Assembly: GCA_934434905.1 (NCBI GenBank)
Contig: CAKSAI010000116.1
Location: forward strand, 1 to 8,942
DNA from: an uncultured Lachnospiraceae bacterium
GTDB lineage: Bacteria > Bacillota > Clostridia > Lachnospirales > Lachnospiraceae
Length of the DNA: 8,942 bases
Direction of reading: 5' to 3'
Shown here: piece after piece, positions 1 through 5,972 of the stretch
Numbering within the stretch: the stretch's first letter is position 1
Layout: the number at the start of each line of letters is the position of its first letter
Position numbers and translations under genes: made by a program
Notes under the pieces: model-generated
Seen by the model: only the letters and a program-made list of their open reading frames with translations
Database searches by the model: none
Told to the model about the DNA's origin: nothing

Positions 1-131
1 CCTTAATCCTACAGACCGGATTGGTGGAAACCACGGATACCAAGGGCTTTTCTGCGCTTATCGTAGCTATCGCGCTGGCAGTGCCGGTGCTGATCAGCCG
101 CTATAAGAATAAGCCCCAGGTGGAAGAATAG
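1..131 (+). CDS. ABC transporter permease, C-terminal end (partial)
   Basis: This is the 3' end of a gene that starts outside the window; the reading frame runs from position 3 to the TAG at 129-131 and gives 42 residues. The visible tail has a hydrophobic stretch (SALIVAIALAVPVLI) followed by a short, charged, lysine-containing end, as expected for the last membrane helix of an inner-membrane permease with a cytoplasmic tail. The stop overlaps the ribosome binding site of the ATPase gene that follows 13 bases later, so the two are surely co-transcribed. Given that the ATPase belongs to the uncharacterised amino-acid-type family (COG1101-like, TrpZ type), this is probably its TrpY-type permease partner, with a substrate-binding lipoprotein expected further upstream. 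The family assignment rests mainly on context because so little of the protein is present. Confidence 0.75.
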   Translation, partial: LILQTGLVETTDTKGFSALIVAIALAVPVLISRYKNKPQVEE

Positions 132-144
132 GAGGGCTTTCAAT

Positions 145-939
145 ATGTTGGAACTGAAAAATGTAAAAAAGACCTTCAACCGGGGAACCATCAACGAGAA
201 GAAAGCATTGACAGGTGTGAACCTGAAGCTGGAGCCGGGAGATTTCGTTACGGTGATCGGCGGAAACGGAGCCGGAAAGTCTACCATGCTCAATATGATC
301 GCCGGTGTTTATCCCATAGATTCCGGTGCTATCATCATAGATGGGAAAAATGTGACGCGCCAGGCAGAGCATAAGCGTGCAGCTTATCTCGGCAGGGTGT
401 TCCAGGATCCGATGATGGGGACTGCCGCAGATATGGAGATACAGGAGAATCTGGCTATGGCTTATCGCCGGGGGAAACGGCGTGGGCTGGGCTGGGGCGT
501 TGGCAGAAGCGAGAAGGAGTTCTATCATGAAGCGCTGAAAATGCTGGATCTGGGACTGGAGAATCGAATGACCTCCAAGGTCGGTCTTCTGTCCGGCGGG
601 CAGCGCCAGGCGCTGACGCTTCTTATGGCTACGATTCAGCAGCCCAAGGTGCTTCTCTTAGATGAACACACAGCGGCACTGGATCCCAAGACAGCGGCCA
701 AGGTGCTGCAGTTGACAGAGGAGCTGGTGGAGAAGAATCATCTCACCACGATGATGATCACCCATAACATGAAGGATGCGATCCGTCTGGGGAACCGTCT
801 GGTTATGATGAATGAAGGAAGGATCATCTATGATGTCAGCGGTGAGACGAAGAAGGGACTTCATGTGTCGGATCTGTTGGCGAAGTTCGAGGAGGCCAGC
901 GGCGGAGAATTTGCCAATGACAGAATGATCCTCGGGTAA
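145..939 (+). CDS. ABC transporter ATP-binding protein (TrpZ/COG1101-like)
   Basis: A 264-residue cytoplasmic ATPase that would power the permease encoded just upstream. All ABC motifs are present: Walker A GGNGAGKST (39-47), Q-loop Gln87, signature LSGGQRQ (149-155), Walker B VLLLDE (169-174) with catalytic Glu174, D-loop AALD (177-180) and the switch His207. The residue after the catalytic Glu is His (DEHTAALDP) instead of the common Pro, which I recall as typical of the COG1101 family found with TrpX/TrpY-type binding protein and permease genes. The start follows a strong AGGAGGG (130-136) that overlaps the upstream stop. Members of this family are linked to tryptophan, tyrosine or unknown small-molecule uptake in Firmicutes; the substrate here cannot be read from the ATPase. 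This is the last gene of its operon, since a new promoter lies downstream. Confidence 0.93.
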   Translation: MLELKNVKKTFNRGTINEKKALTGVNLKLEPGDFVTVIGGNGAGKSTMLNMIAGVYPIDSGAIIIDGKNVTRQAEHKRAAYLGRVFQDPMMGTAADMEIQENLAMAYRRGKRRGLGWGVGRSEKEFYHEALKMLDLGLENRMTSKVGLLSGGQRQALTLLMATIQQPKVLLLDEHTAALDPKTAAKVLQLTEELVEKNHLTTMMITHNMKDAIRLGNRLVMMNEGRIIYDVSGETKKGLHVSDLLAKFEEASGGEFANDRMILG

Positions 940-975
940 GCGGACTGTTGAAATAAAATCTTAAGAAAAATTTTA

Positions 976-1004
976 TGGAATTCCAGCGAAATTCATGGTA
1001 TTAT
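976..1004 (+). promoter_or_regulatory. Probable extended -10 promoter for comFC
   Basis: TGGTATTAT at 996-1004 is a TGn-extended -10 element with one mismatch to TATAAT. A poor -35 (TGGAAT, 976-981) lies 17 bases upstream; extended -10 promoters tolerate weak -35 boxes. The predicted transcript would start near 1010-1012, about 75 bases before the comFC start codon. The arrangement resembles the clearer promoter at 1831-1859. Confidence 0.55.
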
Positions 1005-1009
1005 GGCAT

Positions 1010-1059
1010 AAGCCGGTTGATGTGAGAGTAAGACTGACCACACCGCCGGCTTTTGTGGT
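1010..1059 (+). promoter_or_regulatory. Two overlapping hairpins in the comFC leader
   Basis: AAGCCGG (1010-1016) pairs perfectly with CCGGCTT (1046-1052), and inside it TGTG (1021-1024) pairs with CACA (1039-1042), making one two-part stem followed by TTTT. ACCACA (1037-1042) can instead pair with TGTGGT (1054-1059), which excludes the inner part of the first stem and spans its 3' arm. The first stem could serve as a weak terminator for the upstream ABC genes or as a 5' structure of the comFC transcript. The short T-run argues against a strong terminator. Function is not established. Confidence 0.4.
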
Positions 1060-1085
1060 GTAGAAGAGTTTTGGAAAGGAATTTC

Positions 1086-1823
1086 ATGAACAAGATTCTT
1101 CGATGGATGTTTGGCTTGCTGCATATCCTGTATCCCAAGCGGTGTCCTGTCTGTGACAGGGTTCTTTATACACCGTTTCTTTCGGAGGAATATCCGGTCT
1201 GCGACGATTGCAGGAACCGGGTGGAGTATGTGGCAGAGCCTGTGTGCAAGAAGTGCGGGAAGCCTCTGACGGATCAGCGGGGAGAATACTGCGTGGACTG
1301 CACCAGACACGCGCATTCCTTCACCCAGGGAAAGGCTCTGTGGGTGTACAAGGGGTGTGTGAAGGAGTCTGTCTACCGCCTTAAGTACAGCAACCGCAGA
1401 GAATATGGAAAGTCGTACGCCCAGGAACTGGCAAGGCAGTATGGCAGATGGATTCTGCGCAAGGGCGTGCAGATCATCGTCCCGATTCCGTTGCACAGGA
1501 AGCGACAGCGGCAGCGAGGCTATAATCAGGCGGAGATCATTGCGCGTGAACTGGGCCGATTGTTGGAGCTTCCGGTTTGCCCGGATCTGCTTGTGCGCTG
1601 TCTCTATACCAAGCCCCAGAAGGAGCTGGATGACAGGGAGCGGAAGGCGAATCTGAAGAAAGCATTTCGGTTAAACCGGGATACCCGTGGACTGGAACGG
1701 GTACTCCTGGTGGATGATATCTATACCACCGGCAGCACCATGGACGGCGCCGCCAAGGTGCTGAAACAGGCAGGAATCCGGGAAATTTATGCCATCAGTG
1801 TCAGCATTGGGCGGGGATACTGA
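1086..1823 (+). CDS. comFC: ComFC family protein (zinc ribbon plus phosphoribosyltransferase domain)
   Basis: A 245-residue cytoplasmic protein. The N-terminal third carries a double zinc ribbon with four CxxC knuckles (Cys20/23, 39/42, 54/57, 69/72). The rest is a type I phosphoribosyltransferase fold with the PRPP-binding loop VLLVDDIYTTGST (206-218) and the conserved PIPLHRKRQRQRGYNQ segment (133-148). ComFC/GntX proteins take part in DNA uptake or processing in competent bacteria, but are also widespread in species not known to be competent, so a wider role is likely. No comFA helicase gene is adjacent. The ATG at 1086 was chosen because AAAGGA lies just upstream and the protein then starts at the usual family N-terminus; an in-frame TTG at 1053 would add 11 residues but lies inside the leader hairpin. 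It appears to be a single-gene unit with its own promoter. Confidence 0.93.
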   Translation: MNKILRWMFGLLHILYPKRCPVCDRVLYTPFLSEEYPVCDDCRNRVEYVAEPVCKKCGKPLTDQRGEYCVDCTRHAHSFTQGKALWVYKGCVKESVYRLKYSNRREYGKSYAQELARQYGRWILRKGVQIIVPIPLHRKRQRQRGYNQAEIIARELGRLLELPVCPDLLVRCLYTKPQKELDDRERKANLKKAFRLNRDTRGLERVLLVDDIYTTGSTMDGAAKVLKQAGIREIYAISVSIGRGY

Positions 1824-1830
1824 GTAATAT

Positions 1831-1859
1831 TTGCCTTAACAGGGATTATATGGTATAAT
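1831..1859 (+). promoter_or_regulatory. Strong sigma-A-type promoter of the membrane protein-cdaA-cdaR operon
   Basis: TTGCCT (1831-1836) and a perfect TATAAT (1854-1859) are separated by exactly 17 bases, and the -10 is extended by TGG (1851-1853). It lies immediately after the comFC stop. The predicted start is near 1866, about 85 bases before the first start codon at 1951. It is the best promoter in the window and the only clear one before the long gene run to the right edge. Confidence 0.85.
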
Positions 1860-1862
1860 CAA

Positions 1863-1883
1863 GGGAAGTGTGAAACACTTCCC
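1863..1883 (+). promoter_or_regulatory. Perfect 9-bp inverted repeat at the predicted transcription start
   Basis: GGGAAGTGT (1863-1871) and ACACTTCCC (1875-1883) form a perfect palindrome around GAA. It begins three bases after the -10 box, so it covers the predicted transcription start. As DNA it could be a repressor operator; as RNA it would be a stable stem at or near the 5' end of the message. No T-run follows, so it is not an intrinsic terminator. Confidence 0.7.
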
Positions 1884-1950
1884 GCTACCCAAACGTAGTG
1901 AAGCGGAGTTCGGGTTTCCCGAGAATGAAATAAAGAAGGAAGAGGTATCT
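1884..1950 (+). promoter_or_regulatory. Structured 5' leader of the operon
   Basis: After the first palindrome two more short stems can form: CTAC (1885-1888) with GTAG (1895-1898), and TTCGGG (1909-1914) with CCCGAG (1918-1923, one G-T pair) around a TTT loop. A purine-rich AGGAAGAGG ribosome binding site then precedes the ATG at 1951. I do not recognise a known riboswitch class here, including the c-di-AMP (ydaO) type, which is longer. Confidence 0.45.
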
Positions 1951-2373
1951 ATGCTGAACAAAGACAGGATCCGGCTTATGGCTAAGCTGGCAGCCTATGA
2001 GCAGGGACAGGGGAAAGAAGATGCGCCGATGGGTAAGTACCGTCGGAAGGATTATGTGATGCTCAAGATGATCCGCACATTTTTCTATGCAACCATAGCG
2101 TTCGCACTTCTGTTCTTGATGGATGTACTTTATGATATGGAAGAGTGGTTTAGTGCGCTGTATCAGATGGAGTACCGGGAATATATCATACAGATCGTGG
2201 CAGAGTATCTGCTCTTTCTGGTGTTTTTTGAGGTGGTTACCTGGTTTGTATACAATGCACGTTACAAGAAGGGGTACCGGAACCAGAAGCTGTATCTAAG
2301 CAGGCTGCGGAAGGTAGAGAAGTTGTATGAGAGAGAAGAAAAGCTGCTTCCCATCGATGAATGGGAGGATTGA
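1951..2373 (+). CDS. Unrecognised two-helix membrane protein upstream of cdaA
   Basis: A 140-residue protein I cannot assign to a named family. It has a basic, soluble N-terminus (about 1-40), a first hydrophobic helix at about 43-61, a short acidic and aromatic loop (DMEEWFSALYQMEYREY), a second helix at about 79-101 that is rich in Phe and Val, and a highly charged C-terminal segment (103-140) likely to be helical or coiled and to face the cytoplasm. The ATG at 1951 is preferred because AGGAAGAGG sits eight or so bases upstream; an in-frame GTG at 1870 would lie inside the leader palindrome. It is the first gene after the strong promoter, and its stop is 14 bases before the start of the next membrane protein. 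Position suggests a link to the c-di-AMP genes that follow, but that is inference. Confidence 0.82.
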   Translation: MLNKDRIRLMAKLAAYEQGQGKEDAPMGKYRRKDYVMLKMIRTFFYATIAFALLFLMDVLYDMEEWFSALYQMEYREYIIQIVAEYLLFLVFFEVVTWFVYNARYKKGYRNQKLYLSRLRKVEKLYEREEKLLPIDEWED

Positions 2374-2375
2374 GC

Positions 2376-2382
2376 AGGAGGG
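2376..2382 (+). promoter_or_regulatory. Ribosome binding site that fixes the 331-aa protein start
   Basis: AGGAGGG lies six bases before ATG 2388, just after the stop of the previous gene. The in-frame ATG at 2361 has no comparable site and would overlap the upstream gene, so 2388 is the better start. Confidence 0.75.
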
Positions 2383-2387
2383 CAGAT

Positions 2388-3383
2388 ATGACGAGAATGT
2401 TGGAAATAAGAGAAGGGCTGCGGAATTTCTACGGTAGGTATGAACTTTATATCAAGCCGGCCACCCGCTTTGTGCTGGCAATCGTCACATTTTTACTGAT
2501 TAACGGAAATATCGGATATATGGCGCGGCTGAAAAGCCCGGTGGTTGCCATTGGACTGGCGCTTTTGTGTACCTTCCTGCCGATAAACGCGACGGTGGTA
2601 CTGGCGGCGCTGCTTGTGCTGGCACATCTGTCTGCGTTGTCACTGGAGGTGTGCATTGTTGCGTTGCTGTTGTTTCTGGTGATGTTTTTTATGTATTTTA
2701 AGTTCGCGCCAAAGGATGGCTATGTGGCGTTGCTGACGCCTATGCTGGGAAGGCTTGGCATATCAGAGATCATGCCTACCGCTGTGGGACTGACCAAGCA
2801 GCCGTATTCCATCTTATCCATGGTGTGCGGCCTGATCATCTATTATTTTCTGAAAGGTGTGAAGGTAAACGAGAGCAGACTCGGTGCAGTGGATGATAAG
2901 GCAGGAGTTTCCAAGTTTACGGTAGCCTTGCAGCAGATTGTGCAGAATAAGGAATTGATCCTGGCTGTGATCGGGTTTGTTGCCGCAGCACTTATTGTTT
3001 ATCTGATCCGTCGGCAGTCGGCAGCTCACTCCTGGACCATTGCAGTGGTTGCCGGAAATGCTGCGAATTTCCTCATTCTTCTGGTGGGATGCTTCTGGAC
3101 CAGGAATGCAGCAGGCATTTTATGGATATTCCTGGGAACAGCGGCGGCAGTGCTTGTAGGTCTTGCCATGGAATTCTGCCTGTTTCATCTGGATTATGCC
3201 CGTGTGGAGCAGGTACAGTTTGAGGATGACGAGTATTATTACTATGTGAAGGCTGTGCCGAAGGTATTCTTGTCCGGCAAGGAGAAGCGGGTGAAGCAGA
3301 TCAGCGGCGGAAGAGAATCCGGGATCAGCAAGAAGCAGTTGGCCGATGAATTCGACATTGATCAGGACTTGCTGGATGACTAG
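2388..3383 (+). CDS. Unrecognised polytopic membrane protein upstream of cdaA
   Basis: A 331-residue integral membrane protein without a family I can name. Hydrophobic segments lie at about 24-46, 50-68, 70-83, 85-105, 138-156, 188-207, 214-235 and 241-263, so seven or eight helices are likely. Between helices there is a loop around 106-137 (FAPKDGYVALLTPMLGRLG) that may be semi-buried, and a polar loop at about 157-187. The C-terminal 65 residues look cytoplasmic: an acidic and tyrosine-rich patch (FEDDEYYYYVKAVPK, 278-292), a basic stretch (KEKRVK), then an acidic end (DEFDIDQDLLDD). No enzyme motif is apparent. It lies between the small membrane protein and cdaA, 66 bases before the latter, all in one direction. 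A role as a membrane partner or regulator of the cyclase is possible but unproven. Confidence 0.85.
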   Translation: MTRMLEIREGLRNFYGRYELYIKPATRFVLAIVTFLLINGNIGYMARLKSPVVAIGLALLCTFLPINATVVLAALLVLAHLSALSLEVCIVALLLFLVMFFMYFKFAPKDGYVALLTPMLGRLGISEIMPTAVGLTKQPYSILSMVCGLIIYYFLKGVKVNESRLGAVDDKAGVSKFTVALQQIVQNKELILAVIGFVAAALIVYLIRRQSAAHSWTIAVVAGNAANFLILLVGCFWTRNAAGILWIFLGTAAAVLVGLAMEFCLFHLDYARVEQVQFEDDEYYYYVKAVPKVFLSGKEKRVKQISGGRESGISKKQLADEFDIDQDLLDD

Positions 3384-3449
3384 CAATGGGCGTGAGCTGA
3401 ACGGAACAGTTATAAATAAAAATGACCGAAGAAGGGAAGTGACAAGAAG

Positions 3450-4331
3450 ATGGAAAATCTTCAGGGATTGTGGGAGACATTCGCGAATAGATATCTGCAT
3501 TGGCTGAAACTGGATCTCCCAAAGCTGAATATGATTGACGTGGTGGAAATCATAATCATTTCCTTTTTGTTATATAAGATATTAGTTTTTATCAAGAATA
3601 CCAGGGCGTGGTCGCTGCTTAAGGGGATCACGGTCATCCTTGTGTTTGGTCTGGTTGCGGCACTCTTTCAGATGAATACGATCCTGTGGATCATAGCGAA
3701 AGCATTCAATGTGGCGATGATGGCAATTATTGTGATCTTTCAGCCGGAGCTGCGAAGGGCGCTGGAGTCCCTGGGACGTAAGAATTTTCTGTCAGGAATA
3801 TTCAATTTTGATTCTCCCAAGAAGCAGGAGCGCTTCAGTGATCGGACACTGTCGGAGATCGTGAAGGCTTCCTTTGAGATGGGGAAGGTGAAGACCGGGG
3901 CGCTGATCGCGGTGGAGCAGAACATGCCGCTGACGGAATATGAGCGGACAGGCATTGCGCTGGACTCCGTATTATCCAGTCAGCTGCTGATCAATATATT
4001 TGAACACAACACGCCGCTGCATGACGGCGCTGTTATTGTGCGCGGGGACAGGATTGTTTCAGCTACCTGTTATCTGCCCCTATCAGACAATATGGAGCTG
4101 AGTAAGGAACTGGGAACCAGGCATCGGGCAGCTGTCGGCCTGAGCGAGGCATCGGACGCTCTGGTGGTGGTGGTGTCCGAGGAGACGGGTGCTGTGTCCG
4201 TTGCCATCGGCGGAAAGCTGTTCCGTAATCTGGATGCCGAGAACCTGAAGCGGAAGCTGGGGTTTGTGCAGAATAAATCCATTGACACGGATCGGTTCCG
4301 TTTGTGGAGAAGGAGGTCGAAGGATGTTTAA
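3450..4331 (+). CDS. cdaA: Diadenylate cyclase CdaA (c-di-AMP synthase)
   Basis: A 293-residue membrane enzyme that joins two ATP into c-di-AMP, the second messenger that controls potassium and osmolyte transport and cell-wall balance in Firmicutes. Three N-terminal helices are visible at about 29-48, 57-73 and 77-97, followed by FQPELRRALE (97-106), a conserved entry to the catalytic part. The DAC domain carries both hallmark motifs: DGA (192-194, within LHDGAVIV) and RHR (224-226, within GTRHRAAVG). The length is typical of CdaA (about 270-290). The ribosome binding site is modest (GAAGGGAAG upstream of 3450), weaker than that of the following gene. Its end overlaps the start of cdaR by 8 bases, which indicates coupled translation with its regulator. 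No missing key residue is seen. Confidence 0.97.
   Translation: MENLQGLWETFANRYLHWLKLDLPKLNMIDVVEIIIISFLLYKILVFIKNTRAWSLLKGITVILVFGLVAALFQMNTILWIIAKAFNVAMMAIIVIFQPELRRALESLGRKNFLSGIFNFDSPKKQERFSDRTLSEIVKASFEMGKVKTGALIAVEQNMPLTEYERTGIALDSVLSSQLLINIFEHNTPLHDGAVIVRGDRIVSATCYLPLSDNMELSKELGTRHRAAVGLSEASDALVVVVSEETGAVSVAIGGKLFRNLDAENLKRKLGFVQNKSIDTDRFRLWRRRSKDV
4310..4316 (+). promoter_or_regulatory. Ribosome binding site that fixes the cdaR start
   Basis: AAGGAGG inside the end of cdaA lies seven bases before ATG 4324. An in-frame TTG at 4264 would lengthen CdaR by 20 residues but has no site like this and would put extra charged residues ahead of the membrane anchor. Confidence 0.85.
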
Positions 4332-5673
4332 GAAGCGGCTCTCTCATCTGAATAGTAATATTGGCCTTAAGATATTGTCCGTACTGTTTGCGGTGATCTT
4401 GTGGCTGGCGGTAAATAATTACGACAATCCGGATATCACGCGGACTTTCCGTGTTCCTGTGTCCGCGACAGAGGAGCAGGTGCTGATCAATATGGGCAAG
4501 GCCTATACCATAGACCCGGACACCAGCGTGGCGATCATCTCCGTGACCGGCCCGCGGAAAACGGTGGATGATTTTCAGACGTCTGATTTCAAGGCGACTG
4601 CGGATCTGAGCCAGCTCAGCGGCTATGAGGACGGGGTTCAGACAACGGATATCGTCGTCGAGGCAAGCAATACAACCGTTCAGGAGAAGATAGATAAGGA
4701 TAAATGTGAAGTCAAGTTGAGCAAACTGGTGGGCGGAAAGGAACAGCAGCTGCGTGTTACCCTGGAGCCCAGAACAGACGAGCAGACGTATGTGGTTGGC
4801 GAAACCACGGGAACGCCGGCGGATGGCTACGCCATCGGGGATATATTTGTAAGCCCCAACCTGATCAAGGTGTCAGGACCGATGTCCGTTGTTTCACAGA
4901 TCGATAAGATTGCTGCACCTGTCAACGTGGATAATCTGACAGCCGACTGCTCCGTGGATGCTTCTCTGGTGATGTATGACGTTGCAGGCAATGTGATCGA
5001 GGACTCCAAGATCACGCTGACCCCAAATGTGGTGACAGTAAATGTCCAGATCCTGGGAACCAAGACCGTCCCGGTGGAATGCGGAACCACAGGAACGCCG
5101 GCAGAGGGCTACGTATTCGTGGCGCTGGAGTATGCGCCCAAAGAGGTGGTTATCAAGGGAAGTCCCTTCGTCCTCAACAATATCGATAAGATCACAATCC
5201 CGGCGGATACCATCAATCTCACAGGGGCAACCGCTGATGTGGAGAACAGTATCGATATCACACCGTACCTGGCGGATGCCGGCGTCTCGCTGGTGAAGCC
5301 GGAGGAAAACAAGATCGCGATAAAGGCCGTTGTCGAGAAACTGGAGACAAAACAGCTGGAGCTGCCGGTCAGCGCCCTGACGGTTGAGAATCTTTCGGAC
5401 AATTACGAAGTCACCTATGGCGCCACCGCTGTACCGGTGACCGTCCGGGGAAGAAGCAGAGATATATCCGCCCTTACGGCCAGTCATCTGAAGGGAACGA
5501 TCAATCTGCGAAATCTGCAGCCCGGAACCTATAACGTAATTGTAGAGATAGAGCTGGACGAGAAGTGCGAGGTGCTGGGAGAGCTTACCGTACAGGTGAC
5601 TATTGCAGAAAAGGGTCAGGGTTCGCCGGACCATACCGGAGGCTCAGAGTCCGGCGGCACGACAAATCCTTGA
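4324..5673 (+). CDS. cdaR: CdaR, YbbR-repeat regulator of CdaA
   Basis: A 449-residue membrane-anchored extracellular protein that binds and modulates CdaA. A short basic cytoplasmic end (MFKKRLSHLNSN) is followed by one helix at about 13-30 (GLKILSVLFAVILWLAV) and the typical NNYDNPD turn. The exterior holds four YbbR-like repeats, roughly 39-135, 143-244, 247-338 and 344-428. Repeats 2 and 3 share the opening TTGTPA(D/E)GY and the later IDKI. The last 20 residues are a low-complexity tail rich in Gly, Ser and Thr. Each repeat has one cysteine (128, 209, 253, 415). The gene overlaps cdaA, consistent with the known CdaA-CdaR partnership. In many Firmicutes glmM follows cdaR, but here HPr does. 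Four repeats and the tail are in the usual range for larger CdaR proteins. Confidence 0.95.
   Translation: MFKKRLSHLNSNIGLKILSVLFAVILWLAVNNYDNPDITRTFRVPVSATEEQVLINMGKAYTIDPDTSVAIISVTGPRKTVDDFQTSDFKATADLSQLSGYEDGVQTTDIVVEASNTTVQEKIDKDKCEVKLSKLVGGKEQQLRVTLEPRTDEQTYVVGETTGTPADGYAIGDIFVSPNLIKVSGPMSVVSQIDKIAAPVNVDNLTADCSVDASLVMYDVAGNVIEDSKITLTPNVVTVNVQILGTKTVPVECGTTGTPAEGYVFVALEYAPKEVVIKGSPFVLNNIDKITIPADTINLTGATADVENSIDITPYLADAGVSLVKPEENKIAIKAVVEKLETKQLELPVSALTVENLSDNYEVTYGATAVPVTVRGRSRDISALTASHLKGTINLRNLQPGTYNVIVEIELDEKCEVLGELTVQVTIAEKGQGSPDHTGGSESGGTTNP
4804..5112 (+). repeat. Diverged internal direct repeat within cdaR
   Basis: The 27 bases at 4804-4830 recur at 5086-5112 with three mismatches, two of them silent third-position changes and one Asp-to-Glu. 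The offset of 282 bases (94 residues) matches the spacing of YbbR repeats 2 and 3, so this is the best-kept trace of domain duplication, not a mobile repeat. Confidence 0.8.
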
Positions 5674-5703
5674 GAATAGATATGAGAATGGGAGGCTTAT
5701 AGA

Positions 5704-5967
5704 ATGGTAAGTCAAAAGGTTGTAATTAAGAATCCGACCGGTCTGCATCTGCGGCCGGCAGGAATCCTGTGCAAGGAGGCCATGCAGTTCAAATCGCTGA
5801 TCACCTTCAAGTTCCGGGACACCACCGCCAATGCGAAAAGCGTCTTGAGCGTGCTGGGTGCATGCATCAAGTCAGGTGATGAGGTAGAATTCTTCTGTGA
5901 CGGTGAAGACGAAGAGCTGGCGCTTGCTACCATTGTCGGAGCGATAGAGAGCGGGCTGGGGGAGTAG
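5704..5967 (+). CDS. ptsH: HPr phosphocarrier protein of the sugar phosphotransferase system
   Basis: An 87-residue cytoplasmic protein, the standard HPr length. The active-site motif TGLHLRPAG places His15, phosphorylated by enzyme I for transfer to sugar-specific EIIA proteins, next to Arg17. Ser46 (NAKSVLSVLG, 43-52) is the position used by HPr kinase/phosphorylase for carbon catabolite control in Firmicutes. Presence of His15 argues for HPr over the Crh homologue, which lacks it. The start follows GGGAGG (5690-5695) by eight bases. It lies 30 bases after cdaR and 5 bases before glf, so it seems co-transcribed with both, and no ptsI (enzyme I) gene is adjacent in the window. It could be the main HPr of the cell or an additional copy with a regulatory role; this cannot be decided here. 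Confidence 0.93.
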   Translation: MVSQKVVIKNPTGLHLRPAGILCKEAMQFKSLITFKFRDTTANAKSVLSVLGACIKSGDEVEFFCDGEDEELALATIVGAIESGLGE

Positions 5968-5972
5968 AGACG

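Noticed and set aside
953..976. AT-only 7-bp inverted repeat (ATAAAAT ... ATTTTAT) after the ABC ATPase gene
   Set aside because: Too weak to act as an intrinsic terminator, and it is easily formed by chance in an AT-rich intergenic stretch.
1863..1923. Riboswitch (c-di-AMP or other) in the operon leader
   Set aside because: The leader is short, followed by no terminator or ribosome-site-masking stem that I can see, and matches no class I recognise.
3411..3416. TATAAA as a -10 box for a separate cdaA promoter
   Set aside because: No -35-like sequence at 16-18 bases upstream and no extended -10, so an independent promoter is not supported.
4894..5634. 246-codon open frame on the minus strand
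   Set aside because: It lies wholly antisense to cdaR, has no recognisable domain or good ribosome binding site, and its protein is rich in His, Cys and Arg in the manner of shadow frames.
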